DNA of 64,000 bases from ECT2AJA-044 sp965262845 (GTDB lineage Bacteria > Bacteroidota > Bacteroidia > Flavobacteriales > ECT2AJA-044), in contig CBDHFX010000002.1 in NCBI GenBank assembly GCA_965262845.1, forward strand, positions 434,001 to 498,000, given 5' to 3'. Made by a program: the position numbers and the translations under genes. Shown here piece after piece: positions 35,736-44,085 of the stretch; position 1 is the first letter of the stretch; each line of letters opens with the position of its first letter. The notes under the pieces are model-generated. The model was not told the DNA's origin. It searched no databases and saw only the letters and a program-made list of their open reading frames with translations.

Positions 35736-36050
35736 GATCCTCCAAATAGAATGCCGACGATTGGCTAAAAGCGAGCAACGAAAAGCCCCCCGAGCCGCCC
35801 GCAGGGCAGCAAAGAAGGAAGAAAAAATCGCTGAGTGCCCCTTTCTTTTGCAAAAGCAGCCCTCCCTAAAACAAACTTTTCTATCTTTGAGGCACCCACT
35901 CTTTAAAAAAATGGGAAAACGATGGGTTGTCTTCGAATAACGCATGATCAAAGACCTGAGCTTCGGGTGGTGCATGCTAAAAAGGCTGTGGCCTCCAACG
36001 ATCGGGTAAAAAGGGTGCGTAGTTCGTACCCCTTCGGCATGTTGATGCCG
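35736..36050 (+). repeat. RHS-tip leader repeat R2, copy a (with promoter box)
   Basis: The repeat starts CCAAATAGAATGCCG and runs through CCCTAAAACAAAC, the -7 box TATCTTTG (35882-35889), GAGGCACCCACT, and into the first codons of the RHS-tip gene. Related copies: 37903-38210, 41645-41905, 45060-45205, and a short one around 40490-40525. In each, TATCTTTG is conserved. Confidence 0.7.
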
Positions 36051-37028
36051 GATCGCCACGACGAGCTCAATGGCAACCCGTACACGTATGGCTTTAATGG
36101 GATGGAGCGCGATGAAGAGGTCAAGGGCACTGGAAAACACTACACTACACTTTGGAGACAGTATGATCCTCGTTTGGGTCTTTGGTTCAGTTTAGACCCA
36201 GAAATGGCGAAGTTTCCAGATCAGAGTCCTTACGCCTTTGTCTTTAACAATCCTATTAACCTTACCGACATTTATGGCGACTGTCCTGATCAAACCGATT
36301 GTGAGACAATGGGGTCTAAAGCTGAAAAAACAGCAAATAGTTTGATGAAGCAGAACGGTGGAAATACAGATTTTTCAAGTTTTGAATTTTTTGATGAACA
36401 ACGATCAATGTTATTCAATGAGGATGGTGGCTTGAATGCGCTTGGAAAACAAGTGAATACTATCATTAAGGATCAAGCCTATTTGCAAAAACACAATACG
36501 GGCGCTGCAGATATGCTTTCTGAAATGGTTAACTCAGGAAAATTGTCAAATGCAGCTTTGACTGAACTAAGCGGTCTAAGGTCTCAATTAGTTAGTGAAA
36601 CAAAAACCCTGTACATGCAGGGAACCTTTAGTCCAGAAAATGTTGGAATGATTATAGCGATGTACAGTCCAGCAAAACTTCCAAGCACTAGAGGCTCAAG
36701 TATGATGCAATCTGAGTTGCCCTTGATACGTAAGGCCTACATGAAGTCTGTTGGTAATCTGCAAGGCATGGGGCAAACAATGCTTAAACAAGGTTATTCA
36801 AAAGAAGTGGTTGCAAAGGTCTTGCATGCCCAAAGAAGGTACTTAGGAACAGTCTATAAGGATGCTACTCCTCCCGAGTTACTAAAACAGATACACGCAA
36901 GAAATATGGCTAGGTACGGGGATAAAATGGGCCCGACTATTAAATATTTGCGAAAAAGAAAGGGTGCAAGTTGGGATGATATTATAAACTCAGCCTCTAG
37001 AACGGGTGGTAAAGATTTAGGATTTTAA
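35922..37028 (+). CDS. Orphan RHS tip with C-terminal toxin-like domain
   Basis: A 368-residue protein. Residues about 40-125 are the RHS repeat-associated core (YPFGMLMPDRHDELNGNPYT, YGFNGMERDEEVKGTGKHY, YDPRLGLWFSLDP, SPYAFVFNNPINLTDIYGD), where RHS proteins are cleaved. The YD repeats that should precede it are missing. After the core comes a variable, helical C-terminal domain ending ARYGDKMGPTIKYLRKRKGA and SWDDIINSASRTGGKDLGF, which looks like a nuclease-like RHS-CT toxin but is not assigned. ATG 35922 follows the R2 promoter; the next gene starts 4 bp after its stop. Confidence 0.8.
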   Translation: MGCLRITHDQRPELRVVHAKKAVASNDRVKRVRSSYPFGMLMPDRHDELNGNPYTYGFNGMERDEEVKGTGKHYTTLWRQYDPRLGLWFSLDPEMAKFPDQSPYAFVFNNPINLTDIYGDCPDQTDCETMGSKAEKTANSLMKQNGGNTDFSSFEFFDEQRSMLFNEDGGLNALGKQVNTIIKDQAYLQKHNTGAADMLSEMVNSGKLSNAALTELSGLRSQLVSETKTLYMQGTFSPENVGMIIAMYSPAKLPSTRGSSMMQSELPLIRKAYMKSVGNLQGMGQTMLKQGYSKEVVAKVLHAQRRYLGTVYKDATPPELLKQIHARNMARYGDKMGPTIKYLRKRKGASWDDIINSASRTGGKDLGF

Positions 37029-37032
37029 TTCT

Positions 37033-37449
37033 ATGATTTTAAGAAACTTCGATTTATTTAAAAAGTGTATTAACTATGATCCTTCCAGTCGAATCATAGT
37101 AAGATCATATGAATCAGATCAAGATGAAGCAATAGACGGGGTTTATAAAGAACTGTCAGTGGGAAAGGTTTTTTTCTATCGATTAGATGATCAGCTATAT
37201 GTCGAGTTAAAAGAAAATCGGTATCACATTAACGACATAAAGCAATATAAAGAAAAAGGTGGAGAAAGTATCTTACTGCTTGAAAACTCCACAGGTAGTA
37301 TAGAACTCAGAGAGCCTTTGCAGATGGAAGTTTTAGACGATCCCTTTACAATGATTTCAGATGATGATTTTAAATTTTTAAAGTACATTGAAAATATGAG
37401 ATTGAAGGTGGCAAAGAGGGGATTAGGAGTACTTTTTAATTATAAATAA
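37033..37449 (+). CDS. Putative immunity protein for the adjacent RHS-CT
   Basis: A 138-residue acidic, soluble protein without signal peptide (start MILRNFDLFKKCINYD), placed 4 bp after the toxin-like gene. Small size, position and AT-rich codon use are those of RHS immunity genes. No family recognised; the assignment rests on context. Confidence 0.55.
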   Translation: MILRNFDLFKKCINYDPSSRIIVRSYESDQDEAIDGVYKELSVGKVFFYRLDDQLYVELKENRYHINDIKQYKEKGGESILLLENSTGSIELREPLQMEVLDDPFTMISDDDFKFLKYIENMRLKVAKRGLGVLFNYK

Positions 37450-37587
37450 CTGACTTATATTCTATACATACTTATTGCTGTTCTTGCATTCAAAGTAATC
37501 TATATCGTCTATAGGATAATCAAGGGAAAACCTGAGCGGAGGGAAAAGATAGCTCATAGTAGATATTTTAAGAGTAAATACAGGTAG
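37450..37587 (+). CDS. Possible small membrane protein lacking ATG
   Basis: An open frame of 45 codons immediately after the immunity gene, beginning with CTG: LTYILYILIAVLAFKVIYIV is one membrane segment, followed by a basic tail (RIIKGKPERREK). No ATG, GTG or TTG start at a suitable place; it may be a truncated gene end. Confidence 0.25.
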   Translation: MTYILYILIAVLAFKVIYIVYRIIKGKPERREKIAHSRYFKSKYR

Positions 37588-37588
37588 T

Positions 37589-37619
37589 CAAAGCCCAGGC
37601 GTTCCGCTTGGGCTTTTAT
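37589..37619. terminator. Intrinsic terminator
   Basis: AAGCCCAGGCG-TTC-CGCTTGGGCTT followed by TTATT: an 11-bp stem with one G-U pair. It closes the RHS-CT/immunity unit and also overlaps the end of the minus-strand HTH remnant. Confidence 0.7.
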
Positions 37620-37915
37620 TCCTCAATAAGACCAAGCTTCCTTAACCGCGATCTGATCGCTCCTGAAGTGCTTGACGGATCTTAGCCGGTTCGCCAACCT
37701 TTACTTCGTTTTTGAAACCTTCGGTTATCTGCTGATCTGTCTGCTCCGTCCACTTCTCGCGCTGTCGTTCAGGTAGCGGCTTTTTAGCCTTTGCACCCTT
37801 CACCGCTTCCAGCGCATGAAATAAAGCCCTTGTAATTTCCACGCTTTAGCGGACTATTCTTAGGGAAGATCTCCCATTCAGAGGATCTACACTACCAGCC
37901 AGAGCTTCCAAATAG
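37616..37915 (-). pseudogene. Remnant of a Myb/GcrA-like HTH protein gene, copy 1
   Basis: The conserved pieces FYLEALA, ITRALFHALEAVKGAKAKK, EKWTEQTDQQITE and GAIRSRLRKLGLIEE appear in order on the minus strand but in different frames, so at least two frameshifts have occurred. The last two are an HTH of the type KWxxEED-LAKxHQRTxGAIRSRL. A sister remnant is at 44763-45072. Each ends at an R2 leader on the other strand. Confidence 0.6.
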
Positions 37916-38210
37916 AATGCCGACCACTTACCAGAAGCAACCGACTACGGTCCCTAAGCTGCTTACAGGGCAGCAAAGAAGGGGCAAAAAAATCGCCAAA
38001 CAGTCAACCTTCCCTTAAAACAGACTTTGTTTGCCTATCTTTGAGGCATCCATTCTTACTAAAAAACGGAAAAACGATGGGTTGTCTTCGAATACCGCCT
38101 GACCAAAGACCTGAGCTTCGGGTGGTACATGCCAAACAAGGTGTACCCTTTAAAAAGGGGGGCAAAAGAGTGTGTAGCTCCGGTCTTTTCGGCATGTTGA
38201 TGCCTGACCG
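37903..38210 (+). repeat. RHS-tip leader repeat R2, copy b
   Basis: Same order of blocks as copy a: CCAAATAGAATGCCGAC, a GCAGCAAAGAAGGG stretch, TATCTTTG at 38036-38043, GAGGCATCCATTC, and the conserved RHS-tip start ATGGGTTGTCTTCGAATA. Confidence 0.7.
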
Positions 38211-38436
38211 CCACAACGAGATCAACGGCAACCCCTACACCTACTGCTTTCAGGGCCAGGAATGGGACGATGAAGTAAAAGTAGCAGGAAATGCGATCAA
38301 CTTCAAATTCAGAATGCACGATCTGAGGCTGGGTCGCTTTTTGAGCGTTGATCCTTTTTGGCTGTCAGCTTTCTGTGGAATAGTCCGTTTGTTTTTGATC
38401 AATAAGGTAATTCAAATAATAAGTGAGCAGCAATAG
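38077..38436 (+). pseudogene. Degraded RHS tip
   Basis: Starting like the 35922 gene (MGCLRI, DQRPELRVVHAK) and carrying FGMLMPDRHNEINGNPYT, YCFQGQEWDDEVK and RMHDLRLGRFLSVDP, the frame is lost soon after: the expected core end WNSPFVFDQ and VIQ are found in shifted frames. No toxin domain follows. It lies 4 bp before the next small gene. Confidence 0.7.
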
Positions 38437-38439
38437 AAA

Positions 38440-38880
38440 ATGGAACGGTTTATCAAATATATTGCTCTTTTATTACTGTCTTCCTTTAGCTTTTCCTCTT
38501 TTTGTCAGGGCTGGCACAACAATCCTGATTGCACAAAGTGTGATATACAAATAGTTATTAATACAAATAAGCGTTTACAGGAACTAACAAGAGAGAATAT
38601 TCATTGTTTCTTATTAGGGTTTGACAAATCGTGCTCAAATAATGTGGAATATTCTGAATTTAGTAATGAAGTTCTGTTTAAAGTGGTATATAACTATCCC
38701 AACGAATTTATAAACGCATTATCAAATATGTTAATCGATCAGACCTACATACTTGAAGAATTAAGTAATCCGGTATTAGACTTTGAATGGAATAAAATAA
38801 TAACAGTTATTAAAAATACTGAACAAAGTAAAATGAAAAATAAAATTTTATATTCTTTAAAAAAAATTGCAAAAAAATAA
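38440..38880 (+). CDS. Small exported protein of unknown function (orphan, putative immunity)
   Basis: A 146-residue protein. The N-terminus FIKYIALLLLSSFSFSSFC is a signal peptide; the mature part begins QGWHNNPDCTKCDIQIV with a CxxC pair and continues helical and Lys/Asn-rich. It follows the degraded RHS tip as an immunity gene would. Very AT-rich. Not recognised. Confidence 0.5.
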   Translation: MERFIKYIALLLLSSFSFSSFCQGWHNNPDCTKCDIQIVINTNKRLQELTRENIHCFLLGFDKSCSNNVEYSEFSNEVLFKVVYNYPNEFINALSNMLIDQTYILEELSNPVLDFEWNKIITVIKNTEQSKMKNKILYSLKKIAKK

Positions 38881-38970
38881 ACAAAAAAATGTCATCTATT
38901 ATGAGAACAAAGCAAGGAGAATATTAAAAAAATAATAAATTTAAAAAAACACATAAATCTATACACGATA

Positions 38971-39439
38971 TTGATAAAAAATATAAGAATAAGTAGATTA
39001 TTTATACTCCTAATTAGTGTTTTTTTGTTAGTACTTGTAAATCTCAAGAAGCAACATTTGATTTATTAGATAACTTTGTTGATAAGAGGAAAGGCTTTGA
39101 TTTTTACTTTACTATTCAAATTAAAGGACATGATTGTATATATAATATGCTATTTGAGTTTAACTTAAATATATCGTTCGAGATAATACTGTGAACATTT
39201 TTTCTTTACTAAAGGGAAGTATAGAATCAAATAATTTTGATACAACATTTATCTTGAATGTTAAACAGCAAAATATCATAAATAATTTTATTCAAAAAGT
39301 GAAACAAAAAAAATCAATTACAGAAGGAATAAAAATTGCTGATATGAGAACGTTCTATGATATTATGATAGACGGAGAGAGATATCAACATTATGAGACA
39401 GGAGATTATAGCTTATATAAAAAATTAATACAGTATTGA
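38971..39439 (+). pseudogene. Lipoprotein-like gene interrupted by frameshifts
   Basis: Pieces in three frames join to a plausible exported protein: TTG 38971 with RISRLFILLISVFLLV (signal), then STCKSQEATFDLLDNFVDKR after a shift (Cys lipobox region), IKGHDCIYNMLFEFNLNI, and after another shift from 39191 FSLLKGSIESNNFDTTF to the stop at 39439. Without the shifts it would have some 150 residues. The 38881-38970 gap is pure AT-rich sequence with nothing visible. Confidence 0.45.
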
Positions 39440-39853
39440 ATGGTAATGCGAATAATCATACTAAATATTGTTTTTGTTTTGTTTGTCTTTTCTTGTCAAG
39501 GAGCAAACAAGAAACTAATAGATCAACGTTATCTTGATACCGATTCAATTAAAATAGTTGCAAACTATTTTCTAACTTATGATATATTCATAAATTCTTT
39601 TGTTGTTTCAGATAGAGATGTAGAAGAAATATATCAATATCATCAGGCATGGATAAAAAAATTTTTTCCAGCAATAATTAAAAATTATGATTTAACTCTT
39701 TATAGTCAATTTACGCTTGCTATTTACTTGTATTTAAAGAATGATAAAGAACATTTAAAGAAGTTATGGTATAAATATGAACGATTAGTAAAAAATAAGG
39801 AATTCAAATCAATACTCAATTTGCTAAAATATTATAAAATTTCATTGAAATAA
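39440..39853 (+). CDS. Small lipoprotein, unknown function
   Basis: A 137-residue protein whose start directly follows the preceding stop. MRIIILNIVFVLFVFSC gives a lipoprotein signal (FSC at the cleavage site). The mature part is helical with many Tyr and Lys (YHQAWIKKFFPAIIKNYD). Probably one of the accessory or immunity-like genes of the array; not recognised. Confidence 0.5.
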   Translation: MVMRIIILNIVFVLFVFSCQGANKKLIDQRYLDTDSIKIVANYFLTYDIFINSFVVSDRDVEEIYQYHQAWIKKFFPAIIKNYDLTLYSQFTLAIYLYLKNDKEHLKKLWYKYERLVKNKEFKSILNLLKYYKISLK

Positions 39854-39988
39854 ATTTTTAATATTTTCTTGCAAAGTAGTATCGAATAAGTAATAATTTT
39901 ATTGAAATAAAAACTGTTCGAATATCAAGACCCCTTCCTCACTCACTCAAGTAAACCAAGGGTGGAAGATCTATCAAATGAAAATTAT

Positions 39989-40402
39989 ATGATTTTAATG
40001 CTAACCATATTTTTGATTTTATGCGTAGGAGAAAAACAAAATTTAATTTCAAAAAATCCTTGTAATAAAACGCAATTATTAGAATCTTTGTTGCAAAATT
40101 CGATAGATTATACTGGGGCAAACCAATTTTTTCATTTTGAAAAATTTCCTGAAAGACTTCCATTAAAAATTTTTAAAAATGATTCTATTTCAAAAGAAAT
40201 TAAACTTAAAAAAGAAGGAGAAGAAATTCAATTTATCGTAGATAGCGTTCAATATGCTTTGTATTTTACTACTATTAAAATAACTAACAATACTGCAAAA
40301 GTGATTTTTGAATATCCACTTGAAGGAATGGAGGTAGAACTTTATTTTAGAAAAGTTGATTGCTATTGGGAACTCGAAGAGGATCAGATAACAGAGCGAT
40401 AA
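39989..40402 (+). CDS. Small protein with N-terminal hydrophobic segment
   Basis: Starts at ATG 39989 (MILMLTIFLILCVG, signal-like, with a Cys) or at GTG 39962 with nine more residues. About 137 residues; the second half is beta-rich (EIQFIVDSVQYALYFTTIKI, PLEGMEVELYFRK). No known family. AT-rich like its neighbours. Confidence 0.45.
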   Translation: MILMLTIFLILCVGEKQNLISKNPCNKTQLLESLLQNSIDYTGANQFFHFEKFPERLPLKIFKNDSISKEIKLKKEGEEIQFIVDSVQYALYFTTIKITNNTAKVIFEYPLEGMEVELYFRKVDCYWELEEDQITER

Positions 40403-40489
40403 TTTAATATTTGTTTTATCCTGAAAATAAGATTACACTAATAATCTGATTATGAAAAAGAAAAGCATTTAAGTAAGAACAGGAAACGG

Positions 40490-40525
40490 GGAAGTTATTT
40501 TTTCCTATCTTTGAGGCACCTCAAC
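40490..40525 (+). repeat. Short piece of R2 leader, copy e
   Basis: TTTTTTCCTATCTTTGAGGC keeps the promoter box (TATCTTTG at 40506-40513) and its flanks, directly in front of the toxin remnant at 40529. Confidence 0.5.
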
Positions 40526-40528
40526 AAC

Positions 40529-40930
40529 ATGATCGAATATTGCTATATGAGCACATACTGCAGGGGTAATGTCTTGATAACCGCTTGCAATGCAAGGACA
40601 AATGTAAATGTAGCAAATAGTGATAGGACAACAAAAACAAGGCCTTTTGCCCAAGAATTAGCAGATATTACAGGGCAACAGTCATAGCAGGCAGAAACGT
40701 AAGTAGTGATGGAGTAAGCTCCCTTGAAAGAAGTGGCGGGCATTGAAATAGCATATCAAATGAGGAATTACGGGCAAGACTCTTTCTTTCAATTTCAACC
40801 TAGCCTAGTTCCTGCAGATATTGGAAATGCATATAATCTTTCAACGGGTACTGATCAGGGAACAGAACTTCCAGTAAGTAACGATAACTCTAATTCCATA
40901 GAATCAAGAAAAGAAGATAGTTACTTCTAA
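40529..40930 (+). pseudogene. Decayed toxin-domain gene (two frameshifts)
   Basis: From ATG 40529: ITACNARTNVNVANSDRTT and RPFAQELADITGQ in frame 1, VIAGRNVSSDGVSSLERSGG in the next, GIEIAYQMRNYGQDSFFQFQ and on to a stop at 40930 in the third. The order C-x(n)-FAQELADITG-x-VIAG resembles domains found at C-termini of RHS polymorphic toxins. The 40403-40528 gap holds only the R2e promoter piece. Confidence 0.5.
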
Positions 40931-40934
40931 GCTT

Positions 40935-41588
40935 ATGAGGTCTGCAAAAAATATTATTTTTATTTATATTCTATCCATAACATTTTTATTGTTTGGTATT
41001 ATAAATTTTTTTTATTCAAAATTAAAAGCGCAAATGACAAATGGAAATATACAAAATGTAGAAAATTTTAAAAATTCAAATCATTCTGTTAATTGTAATT
41101 TAAGTATAGAGGTCATTCGCCAGTACTACCCAAGCAACGATATAACATCTGGTAGAATGAATAAGCAAGAGCTACTTCAGGGTTGTGATTCAGGGCTAAA
41201 GCAAAATCTTCATTATGGATTTTATAATTTGATTGATCGAAGATCAAAATTAAAGCCTGCAGTTGTTGCCATAGCAGCAGTCTCTTTTGAAAAAATGCCT
41301 TGGAATTATGACAATGATAACCAAGAAGTACTCATACTGGTTGTACAAGATAAATTGTTCAAATGTAATCCATTTTCATTCAAAATAGGAGATCAATTAA
41401 ATCAAATAGATAGCACTTTTATTATACAAAAAAACATAGACAATATACATTATTTTAAGCAAAATAATTGCATGTTAGCTATTCAGTCAAAAGATGAAAT
41501 AATTTATAAATATATCGTTTGGAATTGTGAACTATCAGATTTTAGCATAGAAGAGAAGCATGATATAGTTAAAGACTATCTGAAATAA
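40935..41588 (+). CDS. Single-TM protein, putative immunity to the decayed toxin
   Basis: A 217-residue protein (ATG 40935, 4 bp after the remnant's stop). One N-terminal membrane segment (IIFIYILSITFLLFGIINFF), then a soluble domain with many Asn/Lys (NIDNIHYFKQNN). The same spacing to the upstream gene as in the intact RHS-CT/immunity pair suggests the same relationship. It is intact although the toxin is not. Confidence 0.5.
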   Translation: MRSAKNIIFIYILSITFLLFGIINFFYSKLKAQMTNGNIQNVENFKNSNHSVNCNLSIEVIRQYYPSNDITSGRMNKQELLQGCDSGLKQNLHYGFYNLIDRRSKLKPAVVAIAAVSFEKMPWNYDNDNQEVLILVVQDKLFKCNPFSFKIGDQLNQIDSTFIIQKNIDNIHYFKQNNCMLAIQSKDEIIYKYIVWNCELSDFSIEEKHDIVKDYLK

Positions 41589-41644
41589 CATCATACCTTT
41601 TTACACCTGTCCAAAATGCTGACCCGGCTCTAAGATACAGATCT

Positions 41645-41905
41645 GTTCCAAAATAGAATGCCGGTGAATTGCCAAAAACAATTGACTCCAGTCCTCCCAC
41701 TTCACCCTGCCAGACGACTAAAGAAGTGGCTAAACGCTCTTTCTTTTGCAAAGACGACCAACCTTTCCCTAAAACAAACTTTTTTTATCTTTGAGGCACC
41801 TACTCTTAAAAAAATGAGAAAACAATAGGTTGTCTCCGATTAACGCATGAGCAAAAACCTGAGCTCCGGGTAGTGCACACTAAAAAAGAGATTGATGGAC
41901 AAGTT
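41645..41905 (+). repeat. RHS-tip leader repeat R2, copy c (no gene follows)
   Basis: AAATAGAATGCCGGTGAATTG, CCTTTCCCTAAAACAAAC, TATCTTTG at 41786-41793 and a decayed RHS-tip start (GAGCTCCGGGTAGTGCACAC). After it the frame is lost. The gap 41589-42019 contains only this repeat. Confidence 0.65.
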
Positions 41906-42019
41906 GCTATTGCTTAAGGAACACCCTACTATTGAGTGAAAATCGCAATCTATAATTCAAAAGGAAACGTTTTTTAAACAAATAGGAAGGAGTGATATTG
42001 GAAAGTTCAAATTTGAATA

Positions 42020-42511
42020 ATGAAGTATTTATTAGTTGCTTTCCTTACTCTTGCATCAAGCAACATATACAGCCAGTCGGTAAAGTTGCAAGATGATAAT
42101 ATCTCGATGAAAATAGAATTTACAAAAGTTAGCGACACTACCTTTAATTATGAAGTATTTATTGATAATAAAGGAGGGTCAAACATTTATCTTTATTTTG
42201 AGCAAGTTCAAAAATCATATTTAAGAAATTATGTAGGTATTGGTCTTTATTCACATATCTATCCCTACTTACCAATTCACACAGAAAGTTTCAAGACTAT
42301 TAGTGTTGTGAAAATTGAACAAAAATCAACTTTAATAACAAAAGGCACATTCATTTGGAGTAATAACAAGTCAATAGCTATTTCTTTAGATTACTACATC
42401 GATAACAAACAGAAGTACAAAGGAAAAAATACAGTTCAATTAGACCTTAAATCATACGATAGGTGGATGAAAAAATTGAAAAGTGAATTTAATTTTAATC
42501 ATGCTCCTTAA
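42020..42511 (+). CDS. Exported protein of unknown function
   Basis: A 163-residue protein with signal peptide MKYLLVAFLTLASSNIYSQ. The mature part is beta-rich (FEQVQKSYLRNYVGIGLYSH, KGTFIWSNNKSIAISLDYYI), perhaps an Ig-like fold. It follows R2 copy c. No family recognised. Confidence 0.5.
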   Translation: MKYLLVAFLTLASSNIYSQSVKLQDDNISMKIEFTKVSDTTFNYEVFIDNKGGSNIYLYFEQVQKSYLRNYVGIGLYSHIYPYLPIHTESFKTISVVKIEQKSTLITKGTFIWSNNKSIAISLDYYIDNKQKYKGKNTVQLDLKSYDRWMKKLKSEFNFNHAP

Positions 42512-42553
42512 TATAACTAATTTTAAATTCGCATCTATCTAAAATATTTTTTA

Positions 42554-42958
42554 ATGTCACTGAATAAAAAAATTGTTAGGTATACAACTCTCTTGCTGTT
42601 AATATTGTTAATCGGATTGCTATCTGACATAATATCTTTGAATATTGCTGTTGTCCTCTTTGCAATATTTACTTACCCTATAATATTTTGTGTTTTTATG
42701 ATTAAAATGAAGAATTTATCTCAGGATATTAAAAAATTGTATCCTGACTTTTATGAAAAAAATAAAAGTATTGCTAAATTAGGTAAAATAAAATATTTAA
42801 ACCCTCTTCCTTTGTTTAATATTACAGAAATAAAAAAGTATTTTGATGAATCATTCTTAGAACGTACAAAAGAAATTAGATCAATAATAAAGTTAATGTA
42901 TATTAATCTTTTTTTGATTATTGTATTTGGAGTGTTAACTGTTTTGGTTCATAGCTAG
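42554..42958 (+). CDS. Membrane protein of unknown function
   Basis: A 134-residue protein with two hydrophobic segments near the N-terminus (TTLLLLILLIGLLSDIIS, IAVVLFAIFTYPIIFCVFMI) and one at the C-terminus (YINLFLIIVFGVLTVLV), with a charged cytosolic middle. Size and composition resemble membrane immunity proteins. Not recognised. Confidence 0.5.
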   Translation: MSLNKKIVRYTTLLLLILLIGLLSDIISLNIAVVLFAIFTYPIIFCVFMIKMKNLSQDIKKLYPDFYEKNKSIAKLGKIKYLNPLPLFNITEIKKYFDESFLERTKEIRSIIKLMYINLFLIIVFGVLTVLVHS

Positions 42959-43027
42959 TTGAGTATAATTTAATTTACTCAAAATCAGTTATAAGCTGCA
43001 AAATAATGATAAAGTCAACTCATCAAA

Positions 43028-43528
43028 ATGAATAAAGTAATCATTTTATTTTTTATCATAGGTTGGATTTTTCTTAGTTCATGTGACAAAAAGGCAGAAC
43101 CTGAAACTCATTTATTACCAGATGGATTTGTAGGACGCGTTATTATATTTTTTGATCGATCGGATGGAAAAGCAAAAGAATATGATAATGACAAAAGAAT
43201 TTACCGAATTCCAAAAAATGGTATTTTAAAGACAAACTTTTCGTCTAATGATGGATTTCTTAAATACTCTGAGAGGAATTTTTTTTATATTGATAATGCA
43301 GGCAAAATAAAACCAATTAGCACCAGTTGGACAAAAAATGGCGAGGTAATTATTCATCCTTCAATAGTTCAAGTCTTTGGATTTAAAGTAGGTAGATCTA
43401 ACGATACTCTAGCTTTTGAAGAATATATAGTTGACAGCTACTCAAGAGCAGGTGAGTATAAAGATCTATATAATTTGGACCAGTATCTTGATAGCAAAGT
43501 ACCATTGCCAAAGAAAAATAGTCCCTAA
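43028..43528 (+). CDS. Lipoprotein, DUF6843-like
   Basis: A 166-residue lipoprotein: MNKVIILFFIIGWIFLSSC has lipobox LSSC. The following HLLPDGFVGRVIIFFDRSDG and KRIYRIPKNGILKTNF fit a small Bacteroidota lipoprotein family that I recall as DUF6843, often found near polymorphic toxins. The family name is from memory. Intact. Confidence 0.6.
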   Translation: MNKVIILFFIIGWIFLSSCDKKAEPETHLLPDGFVGRVIIFFDRSDGKAKEYDNDKRIYRIPKNGILKTNFSSNDGFLKYSERNFFYIDNAGKIKPISTSWTKNGEVIIHPSIVQVFGFKVGRSNDTLAFEEYIVDSYSRAGEYKDLYNLDQYLDSKVPLPKKNSP

Positions 43529-43644
43529 ATTCATGGTCCTGACATTTTGCCTCTATTACTCTCCAATTTAAGATCAGTTAGTAATGATGATCTATCGTTC
43601 AAATATCAAGATCTTTAATAGCAATAAGCTGAAAAAAATAGATA

Positions 43645-44085
43645 ATGAATAAGAAAACGAGAAACATATGGATCGGCATTGGAGCCTTTTTTGTTTTGTT
43701 TTTCGGGATAGGAGGCCCCATCATCAATAAGTATCACCACGAGAACGTTAGGAGCAAGCCTGAAATGTATTGCTATGAATATTACAGGGGAACAAAAAAA
43801 CCTGTGCCCGTTTTAATTATTGGAAATTTAAACTTAAAAGAACCCTATTTGCAGTATTATCGAGAGTTAAAATCAGGGAAAGAACCTTATTTATCGAATA
43901 AAATATCACTAAAAAGATTACCACCATATGACGCCGTTTACGTAATGAAATATACAAAAGATAGTTTACTGGCAAACGTGGTAAGTTACTATGACCGTGG
44001 ACCGAAATTTGGTGGGAGCTATACACGAGGTTGGGTTTATGCCGATTGTTTACACGAAAACCCGCCTCCAAAAAAAAAGAAATAA
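43645..44085 (+). CDS. TM-anchored variable-centre protein, paralog 3 (putative immunity)
   Basis: A 146-residue protein with identical N-terminal anchor and C-terminal block to paralogs 1 and 2; the centre (GTKKPVPVLIIGNLNLKEP, LSNKISLKRLPPYDA) is a diverged form of that of paralog 2. Similarity to the other loci begins only ~20 bp upstream of the start, so the gene was moved with little flanking sequence. The stop overlaps the next start (TAATG). Confidence 0.65.
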   Translation: MNKKTRNIWIGIGAFFVLFFGIGGPIINKYHHENVRSKPEMYCYEYYRGTKKPVPVLIIGNLNLKEPYLQYYRELKSGKEPYLSNKISLKRLPPYDAVYVMKYTKDSLLANVVSYYDRGPKFGGSYTRGWVYADCLHENPPPKKKK

